From positions 2,790,001 through 2,854,000 of the forward strand of contig JACKHM010000001.1 in the NCBI GenBank assembly GCA_020638995.1: DNA of 64,000 bases, read 5' to 3'. Below the pieces are notes generated by a model, which made no database searches, had not been told where the DNA came from, and saw nothing but the letters and a program-made list of their open reading frames with translations. Shown here piece after piece: positions 8,865 to 18,273 of the stretch. Source of the stretch: Planctomycetaceae bacterium. GTDB taxonomy: Bacteria; Planctomycetota; Planctomycetia; Pirellulales; Pirellulaceae. Both the position numbers and the translations under genes were made by a program. Each line of letters begins with the position of its first letter. Within the stretch, counting starts at the first letter, position 1.

Positions 8865-9182
8865 GTTGGCAACATCGATGCGATGTGGCTGTGCTGCAAG
8901 CACGTTGCCGCCGTCCTGAAGGAGCGCCAGTATGGGCGGATCATCAACATGGCCAGCACACTTGGTCTGGTCGGTCTGGCGAACCGCACTCCATACGCGA
9001 CCAGCAAGGGAGCCGTAGTCCCGATGACGCGGGCGTTGGTATTCGAATTCGCACTCGACAAAACTACGGCCAACGCTATTTGCCCCGGTCCATTCCTAAC
9101 GCCGATGAATATTCCCATCGCCGAAAGCAAAGAGGCGAAGAAGATTATCGTCGGTGCGACAGCGGTCCAGCGTTGGGGCGAG
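8865..9182 (+). pseudogene. Internal fragment of a short-chain dehydrogenase/reductase
   Basis: Beginning 8 bp after the DUF1552 stop, the frame reads VGNIDAMWLCCKHVAAVLKE, GRIINMASTLGLVG, then PYATSKGAVVPMTRAL and NAICPGPFLTPM. These are the second half of an SDR: catalytic Ser in NMAST, Tyr and Lys in YATSK, and the ICPGP segment. The Rossmann nucleotide-binding N-terminus is absent, and the fold ends after AVQRWGE, losing the final helix. The frame stays open upstream only because it overlaps DUF1552 out of frame. It is a gene scrap and not functional. Confidence 0.7.
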
Positions 9183-9746
9183 AGACGGCCGAGAATTTGG
9201 TCAGGAAACGGGGCGTTAGAGGGCGAGGAGTATGAATATATCGGGTTAAGTCGTTCCGAAAAGAAAGTATTATTACGAAGAGCGTTCCTTTCGGGGAGCG
9301 GGGCGACTAACTTGTGGTTCGGCATACCCGACAAATCGCTGTTGGGCTTCGAGGTACATCGCGTTCGTGTCAGCACCGCGGAAGAAGCTCTTGATTCTCG
9401 ATGGGAACTCGATGCTGCCACCGCGAATGCATAAACCCGAGAACGTGCGAGCCTACGTGTCAGCTAAGTGGAATGAAGACATTGATCGCCCGTGAGAGTA
9501 AGATTCCGCCAGTCAAGACGCCTGACCTGTTGATGGTCCGCAGTATCTAATCTGGTTTCCTCCGAGAGCGCTACCGGGAATCGATCGGAGCTCTCAAGAG
9601 GGAATTCTGAAAGTCTCATTTTTGACGAGGAAACGGGGGCGCTGCGCGGAGTCTGACTGAAAGTAGGAAAGACTAAACGTGCATTTTGAAAGCAATATCA
9701 TAAAGCAGCTCCTCCCAATTCTTCTACTTACATTCGCTGGCAGCTG
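9183..9746. other. Intergenic stretch with an imperfect inverted repeat
   Basis: No gene is recognised in about 560 bp. An imperfect stem can be drawn between TTAAGTCGTTCC (9246-9257) and GGAGCGGGGCGACTAA (9295-9310), separated by an A/T-rich middle. No T-tract follows, so I do not call a terminator. The rest carries only short shadow frames. Confidence 0.35.
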
Positions 9747-10172
9747 ATGCGGCATCTGAAAAACCCGTACCGATCCCCGACCGTCCCGGGGCCCGAGCCC
9801 GAACGTTGGCCATTCCTTGCAACCCTTTGGCTCGGCGCCATCATATTGGTGCTGCTCGGCTGTGCCGTTGTCGGCCTCGGCATGCTCCCCTCGGACGCGC
9901 CGGGGTTCTTCTTGCTCTTCGGCGCTCACCTGATCGCATGTGGTGCGCTAGGTGCGATCGGTGCCTGGACCACGAGGCGAGGCGGGCTGCGCCTTCTGTT
10001 CCGCTGGATGTCGGTGATCGTGAATGCCGCACTCGCGTTCCGGATCGCGATGCTCATTCTCAGCGGTACGGTGCGCGGTCCGCTCATCGTAGCTGCGCCG
10101 TTGCTGCTCGGTCTTCCCGCCACGCTCAATGTTGTATCAGCCGCGTGCGTGCGGGCGAACCCGTCGACTTGA
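9747..10172 (+). CDS. Small four-helix membrane protein, function unknown
   Basis: This 141-residue protein has four predicted membrane segments: about 26-45 (LATLWLGAIILVLLGCAVVG), 52-72, 85-105 and 108-132. The N-terminus carries NPYRSP, close to the NPY-SP signature common at the start of small planctomycete membrane proteins. The ATG at 9747 has no strong ribosome site. It stands alone between debris and an IS66-type gene. I do not recognise a function. Confidence 0.5.
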   Translation: MRHLKNPYRSPTVPGPEPERWPFLATLWLGAIILVLLGCAVVGLGMLPSDAPGFFLLFGAHLIACGALGAIGAWTTRRGGLRLLFRWMSVIVNAALAFRIAMLILSGTVRGPLIVAAPLLLGLPATLNVVSAACVRANPST

Positions 10173-10290
10173 TATTCTGGATATCGATGACTTCAACGCC
10201 GATGAAGCGTTGGGGCTGTTTGCCGGTTTGAACGTCGTATCCTCTCATCGCTAGCAGCTCTTAAGTTGTTGGTTTGCGTATGATGGAGTT

Positions 10291-11794
10291 ATGAGCGGTG
10301 TAGATGTTGAGTCGATTCTGAAGCAGGTGGAGGCGTTGCTGGCCAGAGCGGGGGCGTTGCCTGTTGAGGCGGGCGAGGCTGTGGAGAAACTTCTGAATGT
10401 CGTCGAGGCGCTCAGTGCCGATAAACAAGAACTCGCCGAGGAAGTCCATCGACTGAGGAAACAGCTCGAAGAGAAGAAGAAGGACAAAACCACCGCGAAC
10501 CCTCAGCAGCCTGACGAGCAAGCTGCCGCCCCGAGCACGAATCATTCCTCTCAGAAGCAGCGACGCCAACGCGACAAGAAGCGTCGCGCGGGACGCGACC
10601 GGCGTTCGTTCAAAGACGTGCCGATTCACCAAGAAATCGAGTGTCCCGTCGATCCGCTCACTCTGCCTCCCGATGCGGTGCGTGTCGAGGATGAAACCGT
10701 GATTGTCCAAGACATCGAGATCAAGCCACGGAACACGCGTTTCACACGACATGTCTACTACTCGGCACAGGAGCAACACTTTTTCCGTGGCGCGCTCCCG
10801 ACAGGTTGCGACCAGGGAGACTTCGGCGCGGACTTGCGGGCCTTGATCTTGTCGCTGAAGTATTGCGGCAACATGAGCGAGCCGAAGATTCGTGAGTTGC
10901 TGCTGAACTTCGAGGTCCAGATCTCCGCGGGCAGCGTGTCGAACATCCTGACGAAGACGGCCAAAGCGTTCGAGCAAGAGTTCGACGAGATTGTCCAGGC
11001 GGGACTCGCCTCGACACCTTATCAACAGACGGATGATACTTCGGCTCGCGTGAAGGGCCAGTTCTGGCACACGCATATTCTGTGCAATCCGTATTCTGTG
11101 CAATCCGTTCTATGCGGCGTACTTTACGCGGGCTCATCAAGATCGGTTGACCGTGCTCGAAGTCCTGCAAAACACGAGCGATTTGCGTTTTCAGTTTGGT
11201 GCGGAAGCTCTCGCGTTACTACACGACGAGTTCAACATTCCCACCAAATGGCAGCAAGTCATCGGCGACGTGGGTGAGGTGCAGTTCGACAGACCGTCGC
11301 TGACGGCATTGCTGGATGGTTGGTTCGGCAGCGGCAACCAGCAAGTCCGCACGGCGATCGAACACGCGACCGCGATCGTCTATTATCGGCATCAGACGGC
11401 AGTGCGTGTGGTTGACACGCTGGTGTGTGACGACGCGAGCCAGTTCAAATTACTGACGGCCAAGTTGGCGGCTTGTTGGATTCACGATGGCCGTCATTAC
11501 GAGAAGCGGTCTCCAGTCGTGCCGCGTCATGCGGCGTTGTTGAATACGTTTCGACAGCGTTACAGGGACTACTACGAATCGCTGCGTCAGTATCGAGCCA
11601 GTCCGAGTACCGAGCGGGCCGCGTCGTTAGGACTCGAGTTCGACGAGTTGTTTGCGAGCCGCACCGGGTATGCGGCTTTGGATGCTCGGATCGCCAAGAC
11701 GGCGGCCAAGAAAAACGAGTTGCTGACGGTGTTATCGGAGCCGTCGGTTCCGCTCTCGCGTAACGAGCACCGCGGCATAGCTTCACAATTGTGA
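10291..11794 (+). pseudogene. IS66-type transposase, broken by a 16-bp tandem duplication
   Basis: The first frame (10291 on) has an N-terminal coiled coil, a basic zone, and IS66-type core blocks up to YQQTDDTSARVKGQFWHTHILCNP. At 11077-11108 the unit ATTCTGTGCAATCCGT is present twice. Removing one copy restores HILCNP-FYAAYFTRAH and joins the frame at about 11147, which continues TVLEVLQNT, EHATAIVYYRHQTAV and FASRTGYAALDARI. The end is also altered: after EPSVPL the expected HNNASE block is replaced by SRNEHRGIASQL and a stop. The gene is therefore doubly inactivated. Confidence 0.85.
11077..11108. repeat. Perfect 16-bp tandem duplication
   Basis: ATTCTGTGCAATCCGT occurs twice without spacer (11077-11092 and 11093-11108). 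Since 16 is not a multiple of three, it shifts the transposase frame by one base. Confidence 0.95.
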
Positions 11795-11808
11795 GCAAGT
11801 TACTCGAA

Positions 11809-14769
11809 CTACGGCGTGGCGATGCGGTAGAACGGGATGTTGTGGATTGTGGCGGGGCGTTTCATGACGGGGTGTTGTTGACCCTGGGTCATTTCCGCGA
11901 CTCGCTCGCCAACACTCTGTTCGAACTCGGTTAGCGATAGGAACCCATCGTCGTCCAAGTCCGCCGCTTTGTCTTCAAACGTGGCGAGAATTGCCTTCGT
12001 AAAGGCACCATGTCCCCACGCTTCGTCCTCGACACTGATCTCGCGTGACAGCGACGAAGCAAAGACGATCGTGCCGTATTCCTCGGATGTCAACTCGTAC
12101 AAGGGGTCGCGCCAAATGGACTTCGCACCGGTAATTCCCGCCGCGTGGCAGGTGTCCACGAATAACAACACTTTGCAGGGCAATGACTCGAGCAACTGGG
12201 CGATGGCGCTGAAGTGCAGTCCGGTCGCGGAGAGGTTGTCCGGTTCCACTTCGTGTGGGGCCAGATAGTATTCCAGTTGCCGATCGCGGATTCCGTGAGC
12301 CGAGATGAAGATCACCGCGACGTCCCGCTGGTCGACGTTCTCCGCAAGTTGGCTCATCGCCGATTGAATGTGGTCACCGGTTGCTTCGGCATTTGTCAGC
12401 AAGTTTTCCGTGAGCTGTTGATAAACCGCGCCACGCTGATTGTCCCACGCGGCGGCAAAGGATTCGGCATCCAGATGAGCATAACGCAAGTTGAGTTGAG
12501 GATCTTTGTACTCCGAGATGCCAACAGACAACAGATGCAAGTTGGGCTTCGCGTTCAGTACGTCGGCGGGCGCATCGTAGCGGACGGAGACTGTCACGGG
12601 ATTGCTGTGGGCGACACTGTTCCCGGCCATCAACGTGATCTGGTTTTCACCGGGAAGCAGTGAGACGGCGCGGCTGAAGCTGACGCGCCCGTCGTTCGTT
12701 TCGCCAGGGCCTAGCACTTCGATTCCTTTACCTGAGCCGGGTCGTCCATTGACCAAGATGCGAACGTCTTGGATGGGCATGTCGTTTTCCGCCACGATCT
12801 CGGCCAGCACGTGGACCTGTCCTTCGCTGACAACCGCGCCGTCTTGTGGGCTGACGAGGCGGATGCGAGGCGGATGCATCTTCTGCATGGTTTGCGGTTT
12901 GCGGAAGTCTGTCGTGATGGGGACGGGCGTGGTGATCGGTTGCGCCGTGTCGGCGGTGATGGGTCGCGCCGGATCGACAGCCACTTGATTGGTGATACGA
13001 GCAACTTCCGCGATCGCCGTTTGGACGTTGGCGGATCGCAGAACGAATTGAATGATGTCGGGCCGGTAGAGCTGATCACGGAACTGATGCAGCGGATAAC
13101 ACGAAGCACTTCGGTCGCGCCCACGGTTCACATGCCAAGCGACAAGATCGCCGCAACCCGGAGCGGCGTCGTAATATCCTTCCGGGGTCCACGCGATCCA
13201 TTCGCCGTGTTCACCCAGCAGCAAGCTCAGGAAAGGCTCGATTGGCGAGCCGGAACTCTCAAGACTCCAGAAACGTACGGTGCCGTCCATCGAACTGCTC
13301 GTGAAACAACGTCCGTCCTCCGATTCACACAACGACGTGATGAATGATCGATGCCCGACGTATTTGGATTGCGGCTCGGCGGTGGCTGGGTCGAACAGCG
13401 TCAAACCGCCAGACTTGTCGCCAATGATTGTCGGGAAGTCGATGCCGTTCCGCTCGGATTGCAACAATGAAAAGCACGTTGGCGTGACGTCGTCGCCGAG
13501 TGCAAAATCGGTGGCCCCGCCGCGCGGCCAAAAAAATCTGACGCCATATGTCTCTTGGTAGTACGTCGCCAACAGCCTGCCATTCCCCGTGGTCCGCTCG
13601 CCGGCCAGGAACGCGTCAGCGGCGGCTGATGTCACTATACGATTGGCGAAATCGAATGCCCGATCGATCTCGCCATATCGATTCCAACTGGATTGGGTTG
13701 GTTGGTGAGTGAAGCCGAGTCGACGGGACTTCGCGTCCAAAGCCGCGCGGTAAATCGGTCGGGAAACGCCTTTCAAAATATAAATGGGGGCGCCTGTTTC
13801 TGTATCCCAAACGTGAACTTCGCCGCGACGGTCGCCGGAAGCAGACAACTTACAATCGCCGCTGAGAGCGATCGCAGTAACTACGTTTTGATGGCCGGCA
13901 TAGACAAACTGCGGAGTCGCGTTCGTGCCACGCCAACAGCCGGCCCAATATGTCGGTTGGCCTTCGGATTTGCCGTACGCCAACCAGATTTCTTGATCAA
14001 ATCTCCAGTCACAGGAAGCGAACTCGTTGCCGAACGACTGTGAAATATCACTAGCCTTTTGAACCCAGGTCTTCAGCCGCTCTGGCAACTCACTATTGGC
14101 GGGCAACGCTTGGCAGCCAGGCACAGACAAGATGGTTGTTCCAGCAGGGCCGTAGGCCAGCAGCAGTGATTCGTCCAACGGGAAACTAATTGTCTCGAAG
14201 GTCCCCACCGGAAAAGCCCCTGCGGCAGCGGTTCCCACGATTTGGCGAAGCGGCCAATCGTAGATCGACAAGCTGCCATCCGCACAGGCGACGGCAAGAA
14301 AACGCCCATTCAAGCTGAAAGCCAAGTCGGTGACGGGAGCCGAAAAGCCCTCGATCAAGCTGTCGATCTCGGCGATGTGGCGAACGTCGTACACGCGCAG
14401 TGCGCCCTTGCCTTTCGCGTCGCGTATGCCCACGACTAGGTCGCAGTTGTCATGCGAAAAGGCGACCGATAAGCAGTCGCCCTCGCCATTGGCTCCAATC
14501 TCGCCGCGCAACGTCCGTAGGTGCCGACCTGTCTGCGTGTCCCATATGCGCACTTCCTGCTCGCCGCAGGCAGCCAGCATGGTCCCATTGGGACAGAAGC
14601 TGATGTCCTCGACCGCGCCGGGAATTCCGCGGACATCCAGAATCAATGACACGTCTCCGGGTTTCGTTGGCTGTTGCGAATGAACTGGCGTGTTGAATGC
14701 GGTCCCAAGGATGAACACAAGGAAACCACACAGGCGTAGCAAGCATCGAGGGGAGATAGCGGTTGACAT
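11809..14769 (-). CDS. Exported WD40-repeat protein with C-terminal caspase-like (C14) domain
   Basis: This 986-residue protein starts at 14769, chosen because it begins a clear signal peptide (STAISPRCLLRLCGFLVFIL) and has GGGAG upstream; the frame is open 75 bp further. WD40 blades occupy roughly 40-520 (VEDISFCPNGTMLAACG, VRIWDTQTG, VTAIALSGDCKLSASGD, VHVWDTETG, VRFWSLES). A caspase-like domain begins near 742 (LLSVGISEYKD) with His825 (ISAHG) and Cys874 (VDTCHAAG). An EF-hand-like loop (DLDDDGFLSLTEFE) lies near 938-951. It is the last gene of the four-gene minus-strand cassette. Target specificity cannot be read; planctomycete C14 proteins usually favour basic P1 residues. Confidence 0.85.
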   Translation of the reverse strand: MSTAISPRCLLRLCGFLVFILGTAFNTPVHSQQPTKPGDVSLILDVRGIPGAVEDISFCPNGTMLAACGEQEVRIWDTQTGRHLRTLRGEIGANGEGDCLSVAFSHDNCDLVVGIRDAKGKGALRVYDVRHIAEIDSLIEGFSAPVTDLAFSLNGRFLAVACADGSLSIYDWPLRQIVGTAAAGAFPVGTFETISFPLDESLLLAYGPAGTTILSVPGCQALPANSELPERLKTWVQKASDISQSFGNEFASCDWRFDQEIWLAYGKSEGQPTYWAGCWRGTNATPQFVYAGHQNVVTAIALSGDCKLSASGDRRGEVHVWDTETGAPIYILKGVSRPIYRAALDAKSRRLGFTHQPTQSSWNRYGEIDRAFDFANRIVTSAAADAFLAGERTTGNGRLLATYYQETYGVRFFWPRGGATDFALGDDVTPTCFSLLQSERNGIDFPTIIGDKSGGLTLFDPATAEPQSKYVGHRSFITSLCESEDGRCFTSSSMDGTVRFWSLESSGSPIEPFLSLLLGEHGEWIAWTPEGYYDAAPGCGDLVAWHVNRGRDRSASCYPLHQFRDQLYRPDIIQFVLRSANVQTAIAEVARITNQVAVDPARPITADTAQPITTPVPITTDFRKPQTMQKMHPPRIRLVSPQDGAVVSEGQVHVLAEIVAENDMPIQDVRILVNGRPGSGKGIEVLGPGETNDGRVSFSRAVSLLPGENQITLMAGNSVAHSNPVTVSVRYDAPADVLNAKPNLHLLSVGISEYKDPQLNLRYAHLDAESFAAAWDNQRGAVYQQLTENLLTNAEATGDHIQSAMSQLAENVDQRDVAVIFISAHGIRDRQLEYYLAPHEVEPDNLSATGLHFSAIAQLLESLPCKVLLFVDTCHAAGITGAKSIWRDPLYELTSEEYGTIVFASSLSREISVEDEAWGHGAFTKAILATFEDKAADLDDDGFLSLTEFEQSVGERVAEMTQGQQHPVMKRPATIHNIPFYRIATP

Positions 14770-14902
14770 GATCAGACTCCCAGAGATTTGGACGGTTGGC
14801 ATTTGATTGTGACCGGCTTGCTTCGCGTGTCGGACTTTCAACACGCAGAGTGTGCCTGACTACATTGGTACGGAGTGGCCGGTGATTACTCACCATGTTG
14901 AA

Positions 14903-16678
14903 TCAAAAGGCTGGAATGTAACTCGATTCCTGTTGAGCGATGGGCATGGCCGTCGGTTGCGACGCGTTGGTCGGAGCGGCATCCGCGTCGAACAGGTCCC
15001 ACAGATGATCCGACGCATTCACGGCGGCGAACAGCGTTCCGTCCTTCTTGTCATGGTAGACCTGCTTGGTGGCCGAGCCGTTACCACGATCGTAACGGAT
15101 GACGATCGGGTAGTCGCTGTCGTGTTTGTTGGATTTGCCAACCGCCGCAGTCGCGTGTTTGCCTTGGACGATGTAATGGAACGCGGTCGTGTTCTCTTGG
15201 TTATCGATGACGACTTGGAACTTGGCACGATTCAGATCCCACGCTCCGTCGGCGATCCTGAATCGATACGTTCCTGGCTCAAGCGTATAGCGAGTGGTTC
15301 TGCCAACTCCCGTATCGAAGGCGACGGTAACGGTGTCGTTGGTTTCGACAGTTCGCTGGTATCCGGCATCTAAGGACAGTTCGCGGTTGTCCACAACAAA
15401 GTTAATCTTTGTGCCGGTTGGGTTCAGCAGCAAGATACCGCTGCGGACGAGTTCGGATTGGCGGGCCGCCACTGCGTTTCCGGTTTCGATGCGATGGCCA
15501 AGTGCTTCGGCGACGTAACCCTTGTCGACATGAAAGCTTCCCCGACCGCCTGTTCCAATCATGACCATCTGCGAATTGACAACCACCGTAGAACCGTCTG
15601 GTAAATTCGGATGATAGACAAGTGTGACGATGCCGGTCGGCAACATCGCGGTCTGCCCCGCCAACGCGAACTGTTGGTCTTTGCCTCCTTGCCGGTAACT
15701 TACATTGACCACCGGACGCGATGGTTCGACGAGCATCGCATCGTAAATACGACACTCTTGTTCCAATTGTGCCACGAGATCATCGGCGGTGCAGCAACCG
15801 TTGCCTTGTAAGACCTGAACGGGAATTCGATCGACGATCCATTTCAGCTCGCCACACGCAGGACGGCGTTGGCGAATTGCGAAACGGAACCGCTGAAATC
15901 CATCGATTGTCGGGCAGCGGTGAAAGGGCACCTTGCATTTTGGTAGCCACTTGAGCCACAACATTTCTGCTTTGTCGCAGTTGCCAGACTTGAGCAAGTC
16001 AAGCAATTCGACTTGAACATTGCCAGAGACTCCGTGGCGACACATCAGACCGATGATCGCGTTGTCATCACACTCCACAGGCGGAATCCGGCGAGCCAAC
16101 CGATCAATGAGCTCTAACAAGCGGTCTTGGAAGAATGTTTTGGCTCGTTCCAATTCATCTGGTTTCATCTCGCGGCCAACCAAGTCGATGGTATTTTCAT
16201 GAGGATCGACCGCAGCGGGTGGAAGTTGCTGTATGTCAGGGACTTCGTTGGGACGAACTTGTGCTGGAGGATCCGGTTCGACCGGCGTCTCGCGCCATTG
16301 AGGTGGTTGTTGTGGCTGGGGGTACGTAATCTGTGGTTTGCGCGGCGGCTGTGGCCACTGAGGCTTGGGGGGCGTGCATCCTCCGTTGGGACAGTTGGGA
16401 CGCCCCGTGCCATTGCCAAACGTGGCTGCTCCAGGTCCGACACCGATGTTGAAGCCGCCATTGCCATTCCCGAAGGACCAACTCATGCTTTGGCCACTGC
16501 CGTAGTTGCCCCCACCGTGGTTTCCGCCCCATGTTTGATACGTCTTATAGCCGCCATGACCGCCGTATCCACTAGAGCTCCCACCGAAGCCGTACGAAAA
16601 CTGAGCCGAAGCTTCAGGCGATAAACAGACGCTTCCCGCAGAAGTAAATGCCAGCACGGTGATGATTGAGCGTAACAT
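14903..16678 (-). CDS. Secreted Gly- and Pro-rich protein of unknown function
   Basis: This 591-residue protein starts with a signal peptide (cleavage near PEASAQ). A Gly-rich stretch follows at about 30-95 (GFGGSSSGYGGHGGYK), then a Pro/Gln-rich linker (about 100-160) and a globular part with several cysteines (CRHGVSGN, CDKAEMLWLKWLPKC). It ends in a beta-rich C-terminus containing PGTYRFRIADGAWDL. No enzyme motif is seen. It lies between the two caspase genes with gaps of 133 and 75 bp, so it is probably co-transcribed and acts with them outside the cytoplasm. The Gly-rich part could mediate surface attachment (inference). Confidence 0.6.
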   Translation of the reverse strand: MLRSIITVLAFTSAGSVCLSPEASAQFSYGFGGSSSGYGGHGGYKTYQTWGGNHGGGNYGSGQSMSWSFGNGNGGFNIGVGPGAATFGNGTGRPNCPNGGCTPPKPQWPQPPRKPQITYPQPQQPPQWRETPVEPDPPAQVRPNEVPDIQQLPPAAVDPHENTIDLVGREMKPDELERAKTFFQDRLLELIDRLARRIPPVECDDNAIIGLMCRHGVSGNVQVELLDLLKSGNCDKAEMLWLKWLPKCKVPFHRCPTIDGFQRFRFAIRQRRPACGELKWIVDRIPVQVLQGNGCCTADDLVAQLEQECRIYDAMLVEPSRPVVNVSYRQGGKDQQFALAGQTAMLPTGIVTLVYHPNLPDGSTVVVNSQMVMIGTGGRGSFHVDKGYVAEALGHRIETGNAVAARQSELVRSGILLLNPTGTKINFVVDNRELSLDAGYQRTVETNDTVTVAFDTGVGRTTRYTLEPGTYRFRIADGAWDLNRAKFQVVIDNQENTTAFHYIVQGKHATAAVGKSNKHDSDYPIVIRYDRGNGSATKQVYHDKKDGTLFAAVNASDHLWDLFDADAAPTNASQPTAMPIAQQESSYIPAF

Positions 16679-16753
16679 CAGAACTTCCCTCCAAGCCGTG
16701 ATATTTGTGTTTTGGACGCCCTTAAGATGCCCAACGGTCGGAGTTACCCGACA

Positions 16754-18199
16754 TCACGGTCGCAAGAAAAATGGTTCAGACAAGTTATCGATGAGGACTG
16801 GAGTCTGGGTCACGCCTGGGAATTGGCGTTCGACGTACTCGGTGACGTCACGCTTCAACTGCGCGAAGCTGTCCGTTAAGGTCAGTGGCGTGCTTCCGGC
16901 CTGAAGCTGTTTAGCCAGGAAATACGTCATGGCACTCAGGTCGTGTTCCTTTCGTTCGAAGGAAACCTGACTGGCCGCGGACGATGCCAAGAGTGCCGTA
17001 TCTCGCTGGCCGATGTCTTTAATGCGGGCAAACTCCCCATCCAGAAAATCAAACTCACCGCTGGCGGGCTGGTTGGTGGCCGACTCGGAACCGGGCAGCG
17101 CGAATGACTTCGCGCCAGCGGCTTGACCGGCCGAGTGGCACATATCCAGAATGACGACGACGCGTCGCCCATCCATCTCCTGAATCCAACGCCCAAACGT
17201 GTCGTCCATGATCATGCTTTGACGAATCGAGTCCAAGTTCGACAGGCGTCCGTCGTACGGAACCAGGTACTCGTCAAAGCCGTCCTTTTCGTCACCGCCA
17301 TCATCGGCACAGCGCGAACCGTGCCCGGACCAGTAGATCACGACACTGTCGCCTGGACGAGTCGCCGCGATGACCTTTTGTCGCAACACCTGCTCGATGT
17401 TTTGTCGCGTTGCCACTTCGTTTAACAACACCCATCCTTGTCCAATTTGTCCTTGCTGACGCATCGCTTGCGCAATGGTCCGAGCATCGTTCTCACATAC
17501 CGTCAGATCTTTGATTCGTTCGTCGGCGTACTGGCTGATGCCGATGAATACACCCACTCGACGCGGGCCGTTGCCTGTGGATGGATTGCTGACGCGGGAA
17601 TCGGAATTCGCCGTTGTGCCGGGTTCGCCTGCCTCGTTTGTAGCGAGCGTTGTGATCTCGACGTGGTGCTCGGCCCAGTTGGTTGCAGCTTTGACTTCTT
17701 CCGCGTAAACCCCGCGAACGCCGGCCACTCGCTCCGCCGCATTGCTGCCCGTCATCAATCGGGCCAGCGCGGCCTCTTCCATCGGCGACTCGGAGACAAT
17801 CGCCTTGAGTAATTCCGGGCCAAACGGCGCACCGATCTTCAAACGGAAACTCGACTGCCCAGGCTGCGATGGACGTGGAATCGTGATCGGCTGTTGAGCG
17901 GCAATGCGGTTGTCCTGGCCAAACGCATTGGGAAACAGACACGTCACGTTGCCGCCCGCATCGCAATACAACAGATACAAATACCCCGCTCGCGCCGACA
18001 CGACGCTGACTCGCATCTCTTCGCCTGCCTGGTAAGTGCGATCCGGTTGGTCGACGTCCACTCGAACCAAAAAGTCCGGGTGTTCGTTGCGGACTTCCTC
18101 AACGAGCACTCCGCGCGCTTGCCGAGTTTCTTGGCTATTGGCGGAAGCCTGGCAAAGTGCGATTGCTCCCAAAACCAGAAGCATTTTCATGTGGTTCAT
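16754..18199 (-). CDS. Exported DUF4384-caspase (C14) protease
   Basis: This 481-residue protein starts at 18199, with GGAAGGG upstream and a signal peptide (KMLLVLGAIALCQASANSQ); 60 bp more are open upstream. A DUF4384 domain lies at about 45-140 (YQAGEEMRVSVVSARAGYLY, TCLFPNAFGQDNRI). The caspase-like domain runs from about 214 (RRVGVFIGISQYADE) with His293 (YWSGHGSRC) and Cys354 (ILDMCHSAG), followed by substrate-pocket acids (GFDEYLVPYDG). Both catalytic residues are intact. The neighbouring upstream gene carries the same DUF4384 domain, pointing to a shared ligand or surface partner. Confidence 0.85.
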   Translation of the reverse strand: MNHMKMLLVLGAIALCQASANSQETRQARGVLVEEVRNEHPDFLVRVDVDQPDRTYQAGEEMRVSVVSARAGYLYLLYCDAGGNVTCLFPNAFGQDNRIAAQQPITIPRPSQPGQSSFRLKIGAPFGPELLKAIVSESPMEEAALARLMTGSNAAERVAGVRGVYAEEVKAATNWAEHHVEITTLATNEAGEPGTTANSDSRVSNPSTGNGPRRVGVFIGISQYADERIKDLTVCENDARTIAQAMRQQGQIGQGWVLLNEVATRQNIEQVLRQKVIAATRPGDSVVIYWSGHGSRCADDGGDEKDGFDEYLVPYDGRLSNLDSIRQSMIMDDTFGRWIQEMDGRRVVVILDMCHSAGQAAGAKSFALPGSESATNQPASGEFDFLDGEFARIKDIGQRDTALLASSAASQVSFERKEHDLSAMTYFLAKQLQAGSTPLTLTDSFAQLKRDVTEYVERQFPGVTQTPVLIDNLSEPFFLRP

Positions 18200-18273
18200 G
18201 GTTGATCCCTTCCGTCGCAAAAATTGTGGTCGGTTCGTTTCATGAGCCGACATCCGCACACGTAGTGTGCGGG

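Noticed and set aside
7602..8903. 433-codon minus-strand frame opposite DUF1552
   Set aside because: Arg/Ser-rich shadow of the well-supported DUF1552 gene.
9747..10172. Membrane protein as part of the IS66-type element
   Set aside because: No IS end encloses it, and its NPYRSP start fits ordinary planctomycete membrane proteins.
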